Notes: generated from the letters alone by a model not told the origin. 64,000 nucleotides of DNA from Marthasterias glacialis (GCA_911728455.2 OU452240.1:8761352-8825351); one strand, 5' to 3'; counted from the first letter of the stretch, positions 42,822 to 56,062 are shown. Numbers and translations: made by a program.

Positions 42822-45800
42822 CTGAAATGAAAAACAAATACAGTGTTATAAAAGCAATTTGTGTAAGTCAACATAGTGTATACAGTGTGTCTGTAATAAA
42901 CACATCGTGGGCTGATGATTAATAGCTGTAAGAATGCAACAGTAATACATCACGAACAACTCCACTCAGTCATGCACAAAAGTATTACAAACATACGTTT
43001 TTTCACAACTTAACTATGGTATTTATTACTTTTTCATAAATATCCCAGTCAGCTTGGGACAATTTGGGCAGTCCTATTGGTTGAAAGGCGGTCACATGAC
43101 TGTTTAAGACCAGTTTTAAATGACTGATAAAGACATAGCCGGAGCTATAAACGCACGTTCTGCTCTCATTTTAGCCACATGCGTGTTAGCGCACAAGCTT
43201 ACGAGGGTGCTAATTTACGCGTAACGCAATCAATACCTATGTATACACATGCGTACGCGCAACTGTTGAATGTCCGCCCTTCACAAAATGGAGCTTGAGG
43301 ATGTGGCAAGATTTGAAAAAATACATTCAAAAAACAGAAAATTTTCACGGATATTTCTTTATTATTACGCTTTTCAACAATAAGGGCATTTATGAATGGG
43401 AATAAAAGAGTAGTGATTCAGTCTTAAACAGCCGTTTAAAATCTTGCAGGGTTGTGGCCAGATGATAAAGGACCACGCCTTCGGCTCGGTCCTTTTATCA
43501 CACAGCCACGACCCTGCCGGTTTTAAACGGCCGTTTAAGCCCTTGGTCACTACTCTTTTATTTCCTAAGTTATTTTCTTTTACACCATGACACAAACACA
43601 TAACTAACACCCCTAATGCATGAGGCAAGCTAAATGGCTTGAAGCCTGAATTTATGTAATAGGGAGAACCATCATCTACTTGTATGCACATGTAAAGGGA
43701 GTTACATGTTTAATAAGTACTGAATTTGGATGCAGAGCATCATGCAGATGTAGAATACAAGCCAGTCTGTCACAACGCCATGTTTAGATAAAGCCACGTT
43801 TTACGCTGAACTATTCTGAAGCAATGTTTCAGAGCCGAATTGACCAATTTAAGAAAATGTTAAAGCAAGGCATGTATGCAAAGCAATGTGCACAAAACAA
43901 CAAACACATGGATTTTATCACTGCATTTTGGAAACATGTACATGGAGGTCACCAGATTTGTCACAGTGAAAACACAACATTCGGACCACTCATAACTGGC
44001 ATCAAGGCAAAAGGGGGAAAACAAACAAAAACCAATAACAAACAAAAAGAGGTTTATCTTTGTTCATGTGAAACTGTAATACAGCAAAATAGTGATTTGC
44101 AAGATGTGCTTTAAAAGTGTAACTATGAAACTTCAAAATATGGGATTGAAAATGGGCTTTAATTTTGACAAATTTTGATAGAAAACACTACACTAAGGCG
44201 TATTTTCTGAAGGCATGATAAATAGAATCAGAATAACCACATTTTTGCCATTAATAAAAAATGGTACAACTTTAGGTTTGTTTCTGTGTCTATCATTGTT
44301 TGGTTCTGTATGATCTGATCACAGTTGTTTGTTTTTAATTTAGTTTCTATTTAATGAAACGTATGACTCAATACATTTATTAAGTTTTCATTGAGAATGT
44401 TTCTGCCATATATAATTCATATATTAATGTATTTAACACACTTTCAATCTGATCAGTTTATTAACAAATTTTCCCCTGGTCACTGACACGTTTTCAGGCT
44501 GTGTGTAATTCAGCCAAACACAGACACATGTGTACGAGGCAAAGTTTGGCCAAACCAATGCTGCTTTGTCTCTCTTACCTGTAGCTTGTATTGATAGATA
44601 TAAAACTTGTGACAGCAATGTCCATCTAATGATGTATCTACTAACTGACTTGACAGCACTCCAAAACAGCAGTCCAAGACCTATAAGAATAACAAGAATA
44701 CTGGAGTCTTATATAGCACACGTAACTACCAGAAATTAGGTACTCAAGGCACTTATTATTGTTAATATTTTTTACGACAGGTTATTGAAATTTATGAATT
44801 TTGAGACCCATTTATGTAGCACCTTATAAGGGTTTTATAAGGTGCTGCTGCACATTCAGCAGCCACTGCCAGAAACACCGTGGCAAATTCCTTCTCTTAG
44901 CGCTAAGGGTTTTACGTCCCATCCGAAGGACAAAGCAATAACGGTCAAGTGTCTTGTTTAAGGACACAAGTGTCAAGACTGGGACTCGAACCCACACTCT
45001 GCTGATCAGAAACACCAGAGCTTGAGTCCGGTGTGCTCATAGAGTTATATATAAGAACTAGAGGGAGCACTCGCGATGCCACGCACGGAACTCCACTGAC
45101 TCACCATGGGCGAAAATCTCTATGGGTCACTTGCATACCAATGTCCACTTAGAAAATGGCTGCTGTGTGAACGGATGAGTGACCAGTGTAAATGAATGGT
45201 CCGCGCCATTTTCTCAATGGACAAAAATGCTACTTGTCGGGGCGTCTTGCATGGTTTGTACACCCTCTAGTTCTTATATATAACTCTATGGGTGTGCTAG
45301 ACCACTCGGCCACAACAGACACAAACCATCAACTTATCTGTTAATCACTTCATACCTGATGTAAGTTTGTTCAGACATTTCATAACCATTCTGCAGAATT
45401 GTGATGTTTTGAAGAAACATTCTACACATCCAGTTGTTTAAACAGGTCACTTTTGATTTCAAAAGCAACCTTTAAAGGAAGGTCAATATACCATTGCATT
45501 GATTACTTTGAGGTTCATGTATACTGTGCAGTCAAACTATTCAAATCAAATCTACTAATTGGCCATATACATGTAGGTAAAACAAAAGTGATAAAAACAT
45601 CAGTATACAATCTAACTAATATCAAACTACATGTACAGTAATATAAAAAGACAAGATACACATTATCCAGGACGTGATTTCATGAAGAGCCAAGATGGAT
45701 CTTCACATGTGTATTAATATTAATTGCAAAGCAAAATATGATATCACAACATTTACAAATCACTCATGGCAGTATATACCATGCAAAATGACCTCGAGCA

Positions 45801-48800
45801 CACACAAAACTTAAGAAAATTAAAAGCAGGCACCTTGAACTAGATTGATAATCATGTAATGTGGCCCCTTTTTAAAAATGTTTTAGCTTCATGTAAATAT
45901 TGAATTGGATTAATGATTTAATGAAGGTCAGTTGGGCTAAATTCCAAAACTGAACTTTAGGTCTAACTACCTTAATTTCAGGTCACGTTAGTTTGGTTCA
46001 GTTCCACAAGACTTGCACAGACAACTAATCTAAAATGAACCTTTGAGTTTATGAAAATGAGCCCAGAGTTTGTAACATTTCCAAGGTCCATCATGTACAC
46101 TCAAACAGAGTGGAAATGGTACTGGTAAATTAGCATTTCTTTTTTTAGAAAAGTCCAGCTAGACTGTACGTATTTTTACGCATAGTTAACAAATAAAAAT
46201 AACATTAATTGTATAAATTTACAATCAATCTGTCAAATCTGTAAACAAATGTGAACTGTACCTACATTTTGACATGGGTTTATTTGCTTTTTTGTAAATG
46301 ATAAGTGCAGTTAAATTAGTTAAATTAACAAGTTTCATAGCAAGAAAACTGGTACATCCTATAACCACGGATCATTTGCTAGGCAAGTTATGTATTTTCA
46401 CTTTCAACACTTGTTGCCTCTGATGTTTTTCTTATGTGTTTTAGTTTTCCCCTGTTTTTTTTTTTTTTTTAGAATTTTCTACAAAATCTTTTAAGGCTTT
46501 TAAACCTCCCAACCCCCCTGGCACATTTTTTACAACTCACTGATAACTTTTGACTCTTTGTCCTTACCATACTGTGTATGAATTTCAATGAATTTCAGTC
46601 CAATTTCATCCCAATTATTAGGCAAGCTGGGAGTATTTCAAACATGTGCAAATATGGACTAAGTCATTTGACTCCTTCTTAACCAACAACATGGTATAAT
46701 AAAGAATACATGTCTTGTCACCAATCATTACAATACGTACACCTACATGATAGAGCTGCACCAAATAGACGGATGGGCAATATAGCATCTGGACCACAGT
46801 TGGAGGCAAATATGGCATCAAATAAGGGCACAGGAAACATAATGGCCTGCAAAAAGATTACAAATCATACATGGTTTAACATTTACCCAACAATTGTCAA
46901 CATTGTGCTGTTTTAGATCAGTACTTGTAGGTTTAATGGGGATCATGTCATAAAGGTAAACATCGGGAATGAAAAGAGTTCAAATGAAAAGACAAAAACA
47001 AATCAAAAAGGTTTTGTAGATTTATCTTGTCATAATATTGCATTAAAGGAAAGTAGGGAACAGGATTAAGAACTTCCAAAAACAGAATTTAGTTATGCCA
47101 GAACGGGAAAAAATGCACCAGTTTTTCATAATTTTTGATTTAATACAGTCACACTGTAGTGTTATGAGAGTGTATACATTCCACACTCTTCATAAGCAGA
47201 GGTAACCAGTTGAAACCGGATGACGAGAATACTTGCATATATTTTCCCCTGCCTGGAAACGGAAGCCATCTTAAGATGCCATTATGTAATTTTGGACCAC
47301 CTGAGCAAAGGTCGCCTGGTCATTCAACTGCGGAGTGTGCACAGGCCACACACACGCCATCTAACGCTTCGATTCACCCACACAAGGACAAAAAAGGTCT
47401 TGAATATCCTCCCATTTTGTCGCCATTGAGAGGCGGTTTTTGAATAATCCCCGATTATAGACCTTTGTCCTTTTGTTCCAAGAAGGGGATTACGGGGCAT
47501 TCGAGAGGCTTCCACCGTTATTCAATCATTGTATTTAGGCTCAATGAAGTGAAGTCAAAGTAAGCCGGCAATCAAGCCATAGTTCCGTGTTTAGTACCAC
47601 TCCTACTATATGCTGTAGGTACTGGCCAATGTTTTGCAATTTATGGTGCGTAAATTTGTCATTTTTCTCAGTCGAGAAACAAAATGGACGATCCAATAAA
47701 ACAAAATCTTTGTTTTCTTGCCATTGTCAAGTCAGAGAGTTTCTTTGTTCCAGCGGTAGCCTCAGAGAAAATAAATTCCGGCAATTACGCCAAATGAATC
47801 CCGCCAGCAGTAACTGGTTATCACATTATTTGATTTATATAAAACTTGAAATTGTTTTATAAGAAAATGCTATGAGTATTTTTATTTTCAAGAATTTTGT
47901 AGAAATAAATTCACAAAAAATATAGTATTCTCTCGACTCATCATCTCATTTTCGATACATACAAGAGTTGCACACAGTCTATAAGCAGAAAAAGGTTGTA
48001 CCGGTACTTCCCTTTTTATTTATTTTTTTGCAAATAAACTAAAAATAATATATGTCTTTTCTCTTACCAGCAATGCTACGGCACTGAAGACCAAAGCTGT
48101 AGCAACTTGCCATAACCTGAGTCCATTTGGCAGAGTGAGCAAATAGTGGTCATCATTTCCCAAGATCTGACTGATCTAAGATGTAATATGGACATAAATA
48201 ATCATGTAAGCATCCAGGCTATTTCCTCTACTAAGCCTGGGTAAATAGTTATGATATCTGGATATCTGTGGATTGTAGTTGACCTGTAACTTGAATTTTT
48301 ATAATAGCTTAGATATTTGCCAGTTACTAACTGTGGACACATTTAGCTCTCAGGCAATGTGTTTACTATGTTTAAACGGATAGCACTACGTTAAGTGCAT
48401 TTCCATAGAGAGTAGTTGTGAGCTTGAATTATAGACACCTCCAAGCAGTAAAGTATCCAGAGATAAAGTGCTTTCAGTATATATATCACAATGATTGGCT
48501 GGGCCTCAAGATACATTGTGCCAGTGCGGTTTTGACATTCACTTGATATTCTTCATATTATTGTTCCATAGACATTTGACTTGTGTGGGAGTGTGATGGC
48601 TACATGGTGCCTACATGGTGCCTACATGGTGCCAATGAGGGGGTGATACTATACATGTAGTTGGTGACTATAGTCATTTATTTTTGAGTGTGTAGAGTTT
48701 TTGCCTTGTTGACATCCATGTAATACTTTTTATAAACATTGTGAGAATAAAGAGGAGGTCTCAACAAATGAAAACAGAACTAGGCCTAATTGTTTCACCT

Positions 48801-51800
48801 ATCCTGAAATTCAATACATTACCATCCTCCATTATAATACAGTTTGATTTGATTTGCAATTATCCTAACACTCCATTTCCCCAAGGTTACCATTGATCCT
48901 GATGCAGAGTGTTGACAAATTGCACATTGCCCAGTACAGTCTCTCACAATGAGAGGTAATTGATGGGTGATTTGGTTGTTCCCAGTTGTTACATGTATAG
49001 GCATGATAGGAAGCCACTGATTGGACACACATGAGTCCATGCCATCATTGTTTCTGTTTAGCAGTTCATCCTTTGACATTCAAACATGTCAAATTCAGGG
49101 GTGGCCATGTTATTCCTTGCTACATGTATGTATTGTAACACACAATCCATTAAGATCTAAATTTGTCCATTCTTGGCAAAATGCTGTCAGATGTTCATGG
49201 TCTGATTAAAACCCATGCAATCAGGCTGGAATCACCAAATTGGTGTCCAGTGTTGCACCTGAAACCAGTAACTTGTTTGTGTCATAAATCTGCATGTTTT
49301 CATTGAAAGTATTAAAATCAAAAGGTTTCATTAAAGCAATGTAGTAATGTATTTTGTGAAAATCAGACATACTAGATGAAAGCATTAAAACAAAATTCAT
49401 GGCACAAAAGAGTCATGGTTTCACGTGTAACCTGGACACAAAAATAAAAATGTCATATTTTGTGGCATAATATGATGAATTGCCTTGATTAATTAATGTC
49501 TGAACCTTTACAGAATAACAAACCCTATACTGACTAGTGCATAACTCAAAATAAACCTCATTTGTAGTAGAATACTGGTAGTTTATGAAACAGTAATGTG
49601 ATTAAAATCAATGCCACAACATAGGCCTACAACTTTAATAATAGGGCTTAGTAACTGTGTTATTATTACCAAAAGACTACTGTTGATGTGACTCTGTCAG
49701 TCACAGCATGTATTTGTGCATAGTTTGCCATCAGCTGAGATGACGAAGTACCCACTACAGGTCACATGATGACATGTAAACATTGGCGGCACCATTTAAA
49801 ACTACTTCCCTACACCTACTTACATGTAGTTCTTTCTTCCCTGTGCCATGCAAACTTCACATCTTACTTAACCTTTTTACCGGTTTCTGATGAATGAGGT
49901 TAATTAAGGTTAATAGTACCCAAGTAAATGTACATGTACCTTACCTTAGACACTGGTACTGAGCCGTCTTCACATTCTCCTACTCCAAGCAACTTTCTTG
50001 TCTTGAGTCGACTCTGTAGATCTCCACTGCTTTGCTTCCTAAAGTTTCAAAAGAAACAAATAAGACTAATTTAAAAGGATAAGCTTGCCAAATATCCATA
50101 GATGTAAAGGTTCGCTGTTATCACTCATACTTACTTCCAACACATTGTACATACAAAGTAAACCCTCTAGGTACAATGCTTGTGGTGTGAGGAAATGGCA
50201 ATCAAAACTACATGCATTTCAAATTACAACAATCTAATGTAGTCCATATACACTGTACACCCAGCAGATATTATTAAAAAGTCTACATTTCATCTGAGCA
50301 GGAAAAGGAAAAATCAACTATCAAATTGTTCACATAACAGTTTTATATTATATCCTCTTTTACTGCAAGAAATCAATCTTCATTTGGTACTTGTATGTAA
50401 ATGTACAACACATTTACATGTAATTTAAGTATTTCATGTTATAGTACATATGTACAGTATGAGGAAACTGTGTTAAACAAAACTGAGGATAAAAACAAAA
50501 CAAAACTGTACGTTTCAAAGTTAATTTTCATTATGGGAGAATTGCATTACAGAGGGCCCCTGTTTTGGTCCTTACACAGCGCCTGCCACAAGACCTGAAG
50601 TGTAATTTGTCATTTGGGAAGCAGTAAGTTAATAATTTTCTGTGTTTACGGCCTAAGATGATATTTTTGTGAGGCTGGTGAATGTTTTTCATGTTCATGT
50701 TGGCAATTAAAAGGTCCCAAACTGCCTGTGCACCACTAAGTTGCGAGTCAGATTTATTTAATCAACCCAATTTGGGTATAAAACCTTTCTGGACTAAACT
50801 GTTGAGGGCGCACTGTATTGTGAATCACCCATATTGCATGTGTTTATTTACTTACACTTTATCACTGCAGGAAAAATTCTGCTAATGTGACCTGTAAGAT
50901 TTTATTTTTTGTCACGGTGAGGCAAATGTAACTCCCAGAGGTCAGACCAGTTGATGTTTATGTGATCTACTAATTCTGTTTTAGTCATTTTCCCTGTTCC
51001 AAATTGCTTGTTTTGTTCTCTATGTTACTTGTAGTAAAAGCAAAAACATCACTGCTAGTATCTTAATTTGAGACTGTATACAAATCTTTAATTCTAACTA
51101 CCGTTGGAACAAGATATCCAAACACATACATTACTACATGTACAGTACTGGCCACAAGAAATTCCCAAACCCTGCGGGTAACCCGCAGGGCCTAACAGGT
51201 GCGTTCCAGGGAGCCCCGCAAAATACCAGCGAGTGTACGGGGGCCCCCGCAAAAAGTCGCGTGGGCCACACAACAAACTTGTGAGGCCACGCAGACGGCC
51301 CCGCACAAACCAGCAATTGCTTCATGGGCTGTTACGGGGGGCAATTTTTTTGGGGGGGAAGGGCAGTCCAAAATTGCCATCCTCGAAAAAATAATAATTC
51401 TTATTTAAGGATTCCCTTTGTAGAGTCGATTTAAGAAAATAAATTCCCATTGAAAATCATTATGACAGTGGCAATTTCGGACTGCAGGAAAAAACATAAA
51501 ACTTACCGGGGGACTTTATAGTAAATCATATGCCACGTCAATAATACCATCCCTGATGACATTGACTATTGTGAACATTTCTTCAAGTGATTTGCAGGTT
51601 TAATTTCTGCAGCATTAGGTCATATTTGTGGGGTTTTGGGTGTCCCTCTGGTTGGTTTGACAGAACAAGCTCTTTGGTTTATGACACTATCGATAACTGA
51701 TGACTCTGTTAACATCCTCTCATCTAGCCATGGTGGTCATTCTTCATGGTATCTCCGAAAACAGTCCAGTATTTTGTGACATCATGCATATTTAAATTTA

Positions 51801-54800
51801 TGCACAATTATAGATGTCACCTAAGGAAATACAAAATGAAAATATTTTGTGAGCTGTGCTTTCATCTCGATCTCCAGCCAGGCCAGGCACAAATTCTGAT
51901 TGGCAGAATTCCAATTGGCCGATTTATGATTGGCTGAAATGTCATCAACCGATGATGAATATTTATGACGTATTGCCTGGTACACAACACATGTTTTTGA
52001 GTACAATGTATCAGTTAATATCGTCAGCTAATCGACAAATGGTCGTTGTGCAACCTCGGGGAAGTGTTGCTGTGGGAGGAGCGATGCTGCATGGGGAATT
52101 CCCATAGTGAGAAATCACCGCATGGTGGTCGCTGGTGCAGGCACAAAAACCAAGAGGTTATTTACAAAATATGGGTCGCTGGTTCCTGCGCTTTCTTGTG
52201 TGTAGACATTATGTAATGTCTTGTACTGCTTTTAGGAAAGCGTGGTTGTCGTTGCATCACGGAAACCTCAAGTTGTTTACTTTTTAAAACTACATAATCT
52301 GTAATCTTTACTGCGATTAAATGACATGTAGGATATCCTGGATAAAAGAAAGGACTGATGTGTAATAAAAGGATTTTCTTCTTCCTGTTTTTAGTTATTG
52401 TCCTCGCTAAAAAAATGGTAGGCTATGTTATTGTCAGTATGTTTAGATTGCGATTGAGGATGCCGTACATGTTCATACTGTTTTCAACAGTCCACTCACA
52501 TGATGATTGTCAAAATTAGTGCATTTGTTGACATGTTAAAGAACCTCCAAATTTACGTGAATTAATGCAGTCCTACTGTGTTAGAATTTACCTATGCGTA
52601 AAATTGTTCTGCAGGTTTGTTGCGGGGCCACTGGGCCCCCTCAAGACTTGGCCACGACACATTTTCTGCTTGTGGGGCCCCCGTTGTGTCCCCGCAAAAT
52701 CCCTGCAGTGCTTAGAGTAGCCCCCATGCAGTAAACTCGCGGGCACCCTCACGTTACTCGTACAGGTCTGGAATTACTTGTGGCCGATACTGTATGTCTG
52801 GTTAATTGGTTTAATCAGTTGTTGATCACAGCCCAAATCAGCTGAACCTAACCTTATAACACCATATTCGACACAAACATTCCTGAATGAAGAACTGTCA
52901 TTCTTAATTTGTCATTTGATTTCAATTAATTTTTTATTTGGTCTTATACTTTGTAGTGTTACACACATCTTCTGTACATGTAAGTTAACTGACTGATTTA
53001 ACAGTGACTGAGAGTCAGGACTCAAACTCAACTACGTCAACCCAAGCGACTGTAGACTTGGACTCCACAACAAAAATCAAAAAATCAACTAGCCCTTTGG
53101 GCCCTCCATGTGAAGGTACCCTGTATGTCAACTTTAGGTTTACTGCAACTTTGGATACTCTAAAACACTTATCCCCTCAACCCTTAAACTCAATCAGTGT
53201 GGACACATCTACAAGCCAAATGTGACTGAATTTGTTATCACCAGTTTTACACATATTAACCTGCCCATGTACATTATCTCTTCCATCAGTTCTACTCTAC
53301 ATATCCAGATGTATAAACTCACTATCTAGAGAGATGCTTGTATCAACAATCTGCGGGAAAATTGACTGCTGGTATTAAATTTGGGTACTAGATTACTTGG
53401 ATCAATAATGTAAACATGTAACACATTCTATGACTACCAAAGCCTACAGATGTTCTCCAAATTGTGTATCAATTTGAAATAAAGTGGAAGAGATGGCGAA
53501 GATCTTAAACATTGTTTGCAGAATAGACTGATCACAAATGCAAAAGTCTAATGTGCTAAAATCCAATGTACTGTGTGTGGCGCACTGCTGAGCAGTTGCT
53601 GTAGTGGGCAGAGCTTAACACATTAAGATCGGTCTGTTGTTCCTTTATTAAATTTATCAAAATGTTAACAGTTATAAATATAAAAGTGTACCGATAAAAA
53701 AAAACCCCAAAAAACACACTTTTGGCACCCAAACTATCTGACAAAATGTTTATTGCTGCCAATAGCAACCATGCCCCAAAACATCCAGAGCCAGAGCCCC
53801 TCAACACATCTGATATGTGTACATTATTGAGCATGTACAGGTACATGGAGTGACCTGGGCATGTACCCATCACAGGTAGCCCTGTTACATTTCAAGTTGA
53901 GTTCACACACTATGAACATTTCTGTGTTACGTTCACTTGTTAAGTTCAATTAAGATTCTCACAAGCAAAGCAAGACCATGAAGTTTTTTGTGGCATAATT
54001 CACTGACTCGATTCTGTGCCTACATGTGTTATTTCCTCAAGCTAAAGCAAGAGTTTGGGAATAGTTTTTACTTCCGATTAAGACTGGATAAGTCAAATTG
54101 GGATCATGTTAATATAACCTTTTAGTTTAGGAGTTAAGACTTTTTGAATTGTTAAAACTTTGAATTAATGTAATCCAACACTTGATGACATAATGAGATA
54201 CACTTGTATTACAAGAAACAATCTCAGGGTCTTGATTGATATATCTGTAGTTTCAAGGTTGTGGAACTCATTTCATGCAGAAGAAAAAGCCAATCCAACA
54301 TGTACCAGATTGTGGCTGTCAATGTTGGGCATTCTGAACATGCAGAAAACAACACCTTCTTTTTACCATAAATGTAATTTCCATTTCACATGTTCTATTT
54401 TTTGATACAGTCTAACTGTGAAATGAATTTGGTTAAACCATTTTTTGATTCTGTAAAATCTTGTAACTTGTTGCTCTAGAGCATTGTCCAATGTGATGAA
54501 GTTATCGTTTACAGGAACCATGTCCCAATTCCCTTTTATTTTGGCAAGCGACCCAAAGTGGGGCATGGGAACACTTTTTCACTTAAACTTCCCATTTGGA
54601 CCAGAAGAAAAGGTCAAAATTGGGTCAGTATAGGCAGTAAAAAAATTGTACTGTGTATAGTTTAAATGTTTTGAAATATTAAACTTTTGTGTAGTATTTA
54701 CCGACTGAAAACTTGTAATTTTACAAAATCCTCCATGTACAAAATAAGATATGTGTGCATAGCATGCTTGGCATCAACTGTTTCAAGTCTGTCCAAGCTT

Positions 54801-56062
54801 TGTTTGTACAAGAAACTTTTATGAGAAGGTTGTGAGAAAAAGTGAGAAGTGAGAAAAAAGAGAAGAAAAAAAATCACCAAAAAAAAAATTAGTTGTTTGG
54901 CCTTTACAGTGCAGTAAAAGTAGTTGTATGGTAGGCCACACCAAACCAATACAAACATTGAAAAAAAGGTTTTCAACTGAAAATAGAAAAGAATTAAAAA
55001 GTGAATCAAATGAAACAAAAACAATGTGTTCAGCTCAAGCCCAATCAAATAATAATATAACAAAACCAAATACTGAGAAATAAACAAGAGGTATTCAGGT
55101 AAAGCCCAAATTGATTGATGACATGGCCTGCATCCTCTCATCTCATGTCAATCGTACTACCATTAGATTGCATACAATGGAATACATGGTTTTGGTTTTA
55201 TCACACGTTCTTCTCTCCATCTCACTGGCTATAATTATTCCCTTCTTGTAATCTATATAATGTATTACAAATGCTTTAAATGCTGTGTACATGTATTAGG
55301 TCAACTTTCAAATGGTGACACTTGGCCATCTACAATTCTCTGTATAGGCCCTACACAATGTAGTTTATAATGTACACACTACACCAAACTCACACCGGAT
55401 GGACAAGAGGATGTTACTTCAAAACCACTTGGAGTTATCAGATAAATGTAATTGGTTTTTACACTTCGACATTTCCTTGTCTTTACACTGTAGGTCACAT
55501 TGGCAATACTTACAGTGGCAGCACTAACAATGTAAATTTATCATACAATCCTTGGCAGAAGTACAATTTGTTAAACTTATGTCGCACTTGGTAACAGTTA
55601 ATTGTTTAAAAGTTACATGGTACTAATTAAATAATTTCATAATTTGTACCCAGAAACTTTTCTGAGAACATCTTGTCAAAATGTCTAAATATACATGTAT
55701 AGGCCTACATGTACATGTACAGTATTGGACACTGTAGCTAAGCATACACATACCCATCTTAAAAAGTTACGTCCAACTTGTGGCACTAAAGTAAAATTAA
55801 TATCTCAATAAAAGCAACTTGATTATGATAAACTGTTTTGCAAAACAACTATTCCATCGAAAATGTAATGGAATTGACTCAGGCAATTTTTTTTTCAAGT
55901 TTGTTTAACTTCATTTCTTTGTGTGAACATTCTTACAAGAATATTTCACCAAAATGTACACTGTAGTTACATGTATATATATATGCAAACACCCATACCA
56001 TTGCACACCTACCTCCATGCATTATCTTCAAAGGTGACATCTTCAGAGTTTGTGGCACTCAT
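42637..56062 (-). CDS. TP53I11: TP53I11-like gene (p53-inducible protein 11), complete CDS in six exons
   Basis: Exons on the minus strand: 56062-56013, 50038-49945, 48175-48068, 46846-46747, 44680-44579, 42821-42637. They sum to 639 nt, 212 codons plus stop, with GT-AG borders and matching phases throughout. Landmarks shared with vertebrate TP53I11 (about 189 residues, recalled): SRLKTRKLLGVG, SKISQILGN, GLRLWQ, PIRLFGAAL, IIRWTLL. Hydrophobic segments at about 67-90, 106-126, 137-163 and 166-192 suggest four membrane spans. The family consists of membrane proteins named for p53 induction in vertebrates; the biochemical role is unsettled. The N-terminus is hydrophilic and acidic; the C-terminus is longer than in vertebrates and ends PVDKND. 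It is convergent with LRRIQ1. Confidence 0.9.
43399..43565. mobile_element. Foldback element
   Basis: Arms of about 75 nt starting ggaataaaagagtagtga and ending tcactactcttttatttcc pair through gggttgtggc / gccacgaccc and gataaaggacc / ggtccttttatc around a small central loop. Lies in TP53I11 intron 5. Confidence 0.75.
44579..44680 (-). CDS. TP53I11: TP53I11 exon 5
   Basis: Encodes LGLLFWSAVKSVSRYIIRWT then LLSQVLYLSIQAT. IIRWTLL is identical to the vertebrate sequence as I recall it. Acceptor cttatag, donor acag/gtaagag. Confidence 0.9.
44819..45313 (-). mobile_element. tRNA-derived SINE split by a nested MITE
   Basis: On the minus strand the A box TGGCCGAGTGGTCTA (from 45311) and the B box GGTTCGAGTCCC (about 44990) are of tRNA-Ser/Leu type. 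The body includes TCCTTCGGATGGGACG, a sequence I associate with invertebrate SINEs. The A and B boxes are separated by the 253-bp element at 45038-45290. The far end has an 11-bp hairpin (44819-44845). Confidence 0.75.
45038..45290. mobile_element. 253-bp MITE inside the SINE, hAT-like
   Basis: Perfect 28-bp inverted repeats at 45038-45065 and 45263-45290 (starting catagagttatatataaga). The flanks are both GGTGTGCT (45030-45037 and 45291-45298), an 8-bp target duplication as in hAT elements. Removing the insert and one duplication restores a continuous tRNA-like head. Confidence 0.88.
46747..46846 (-). CDS. TP53I11: TP53I11 exon 4
   Basis: Encodes AIMFPVPLFDAIFASNCG then PIRLFGAALS, matching the family FPxxLYDAVF and PIRLYGGAL. 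The donor gtaggt, not the gtgtac 4 bp further, keeps the frame into exon 5. Confidence 0.88.
47203..47820 (+). repeat. Dispersed repeat family 1, copy C (simplest copy)
   Basis: taaccagttgaaaccgg ... agcagtaactggtta. Flanking TA on both sides suggests a TA target duplication. About 615 bp without coding capacity; it lacks the insertions of copies A and B. In TP53I11 intron 3. Confidence 0.75.
48068..48175 (-). CDS. TP53I11: TP53I11 exon 3 (membrane segment 1)
   Basis: 36 codons, phase 0/0. ISQILGNDDHYLLTLPNGLR then LWQVATALVFSAVALL. ISQxLGN and GLRxWQ are family signatures. Confidence 0.9.
48600..48632 (+). repeat. Tandem repeat, 3 x 11 bp
   Basis: ctacatggtgc three times in a row. Confidence 0.9.
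49945..50038 (-). CDS. TP53I11: TP53I11 exon 2
   Basis: Encodes KQSSGDLQSRLKTRKLLGVG then CEDGSVPVSK; SRLKTRKxLGVG is a family signature. Acceptor ctttag, donor ctaag/gtaaggt. Confidence 0.9.
50560..50850. repeat. Dispersed repeat, copy 1 (partner at 60236-60490)
   Basis: ggctggtgaatgtttttcat, aaaggtcccaaactgcc and gcactgtattgtgaatcac recur in the same order at 60371-60480. No ends or coding capacity were defined. Confidence 0.55.
51143..52792. mobile_element. Tc1/mariner-type nonautonomous element, 1.65 kb
   Basis: TA (51141-51142 and 52793-52794) flanks inverted ends starting cagtactggccacaagaaat, with a few mismatches at the right end. CAGT ends with TA targets are typical of Tc1-like elements. 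Inside the left end is a perfect 21-bp palindrome (51170-51190). GC-rich outer parts surround an AT-rich core; no transposase is recognisable. In TP53I11 intron 1. Confidence 0.72.
52795..56012. other. TP53I11 intron 1, distal part
   Basis: AT-rich sequence with an A/G-rich tract (54830-54900). The 147-residue minus ORF at 54698-55141 is the hydrophobic shadow of that tract. No exon or element was defined. Confidence 0.55.
56013..56062 (-). CDS. TP53I11: TP53I11 exon 1 (start codon)
   Basis: ATG at 56062-56060 reading MSATNSEDVTFEDNAW, then AG, with donor gtaggt. AG plus G of exon 2 gives Arg. The 5' UTR lies above 56062; its extent is unknown. Confidence 0.78.

Noticed and set aside
54698..55141. 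147-residue hydrophobic minus ORF
   Set aside because: Arises from an A/G-rich low-complexity tract on the plus strand; no splice or family support.
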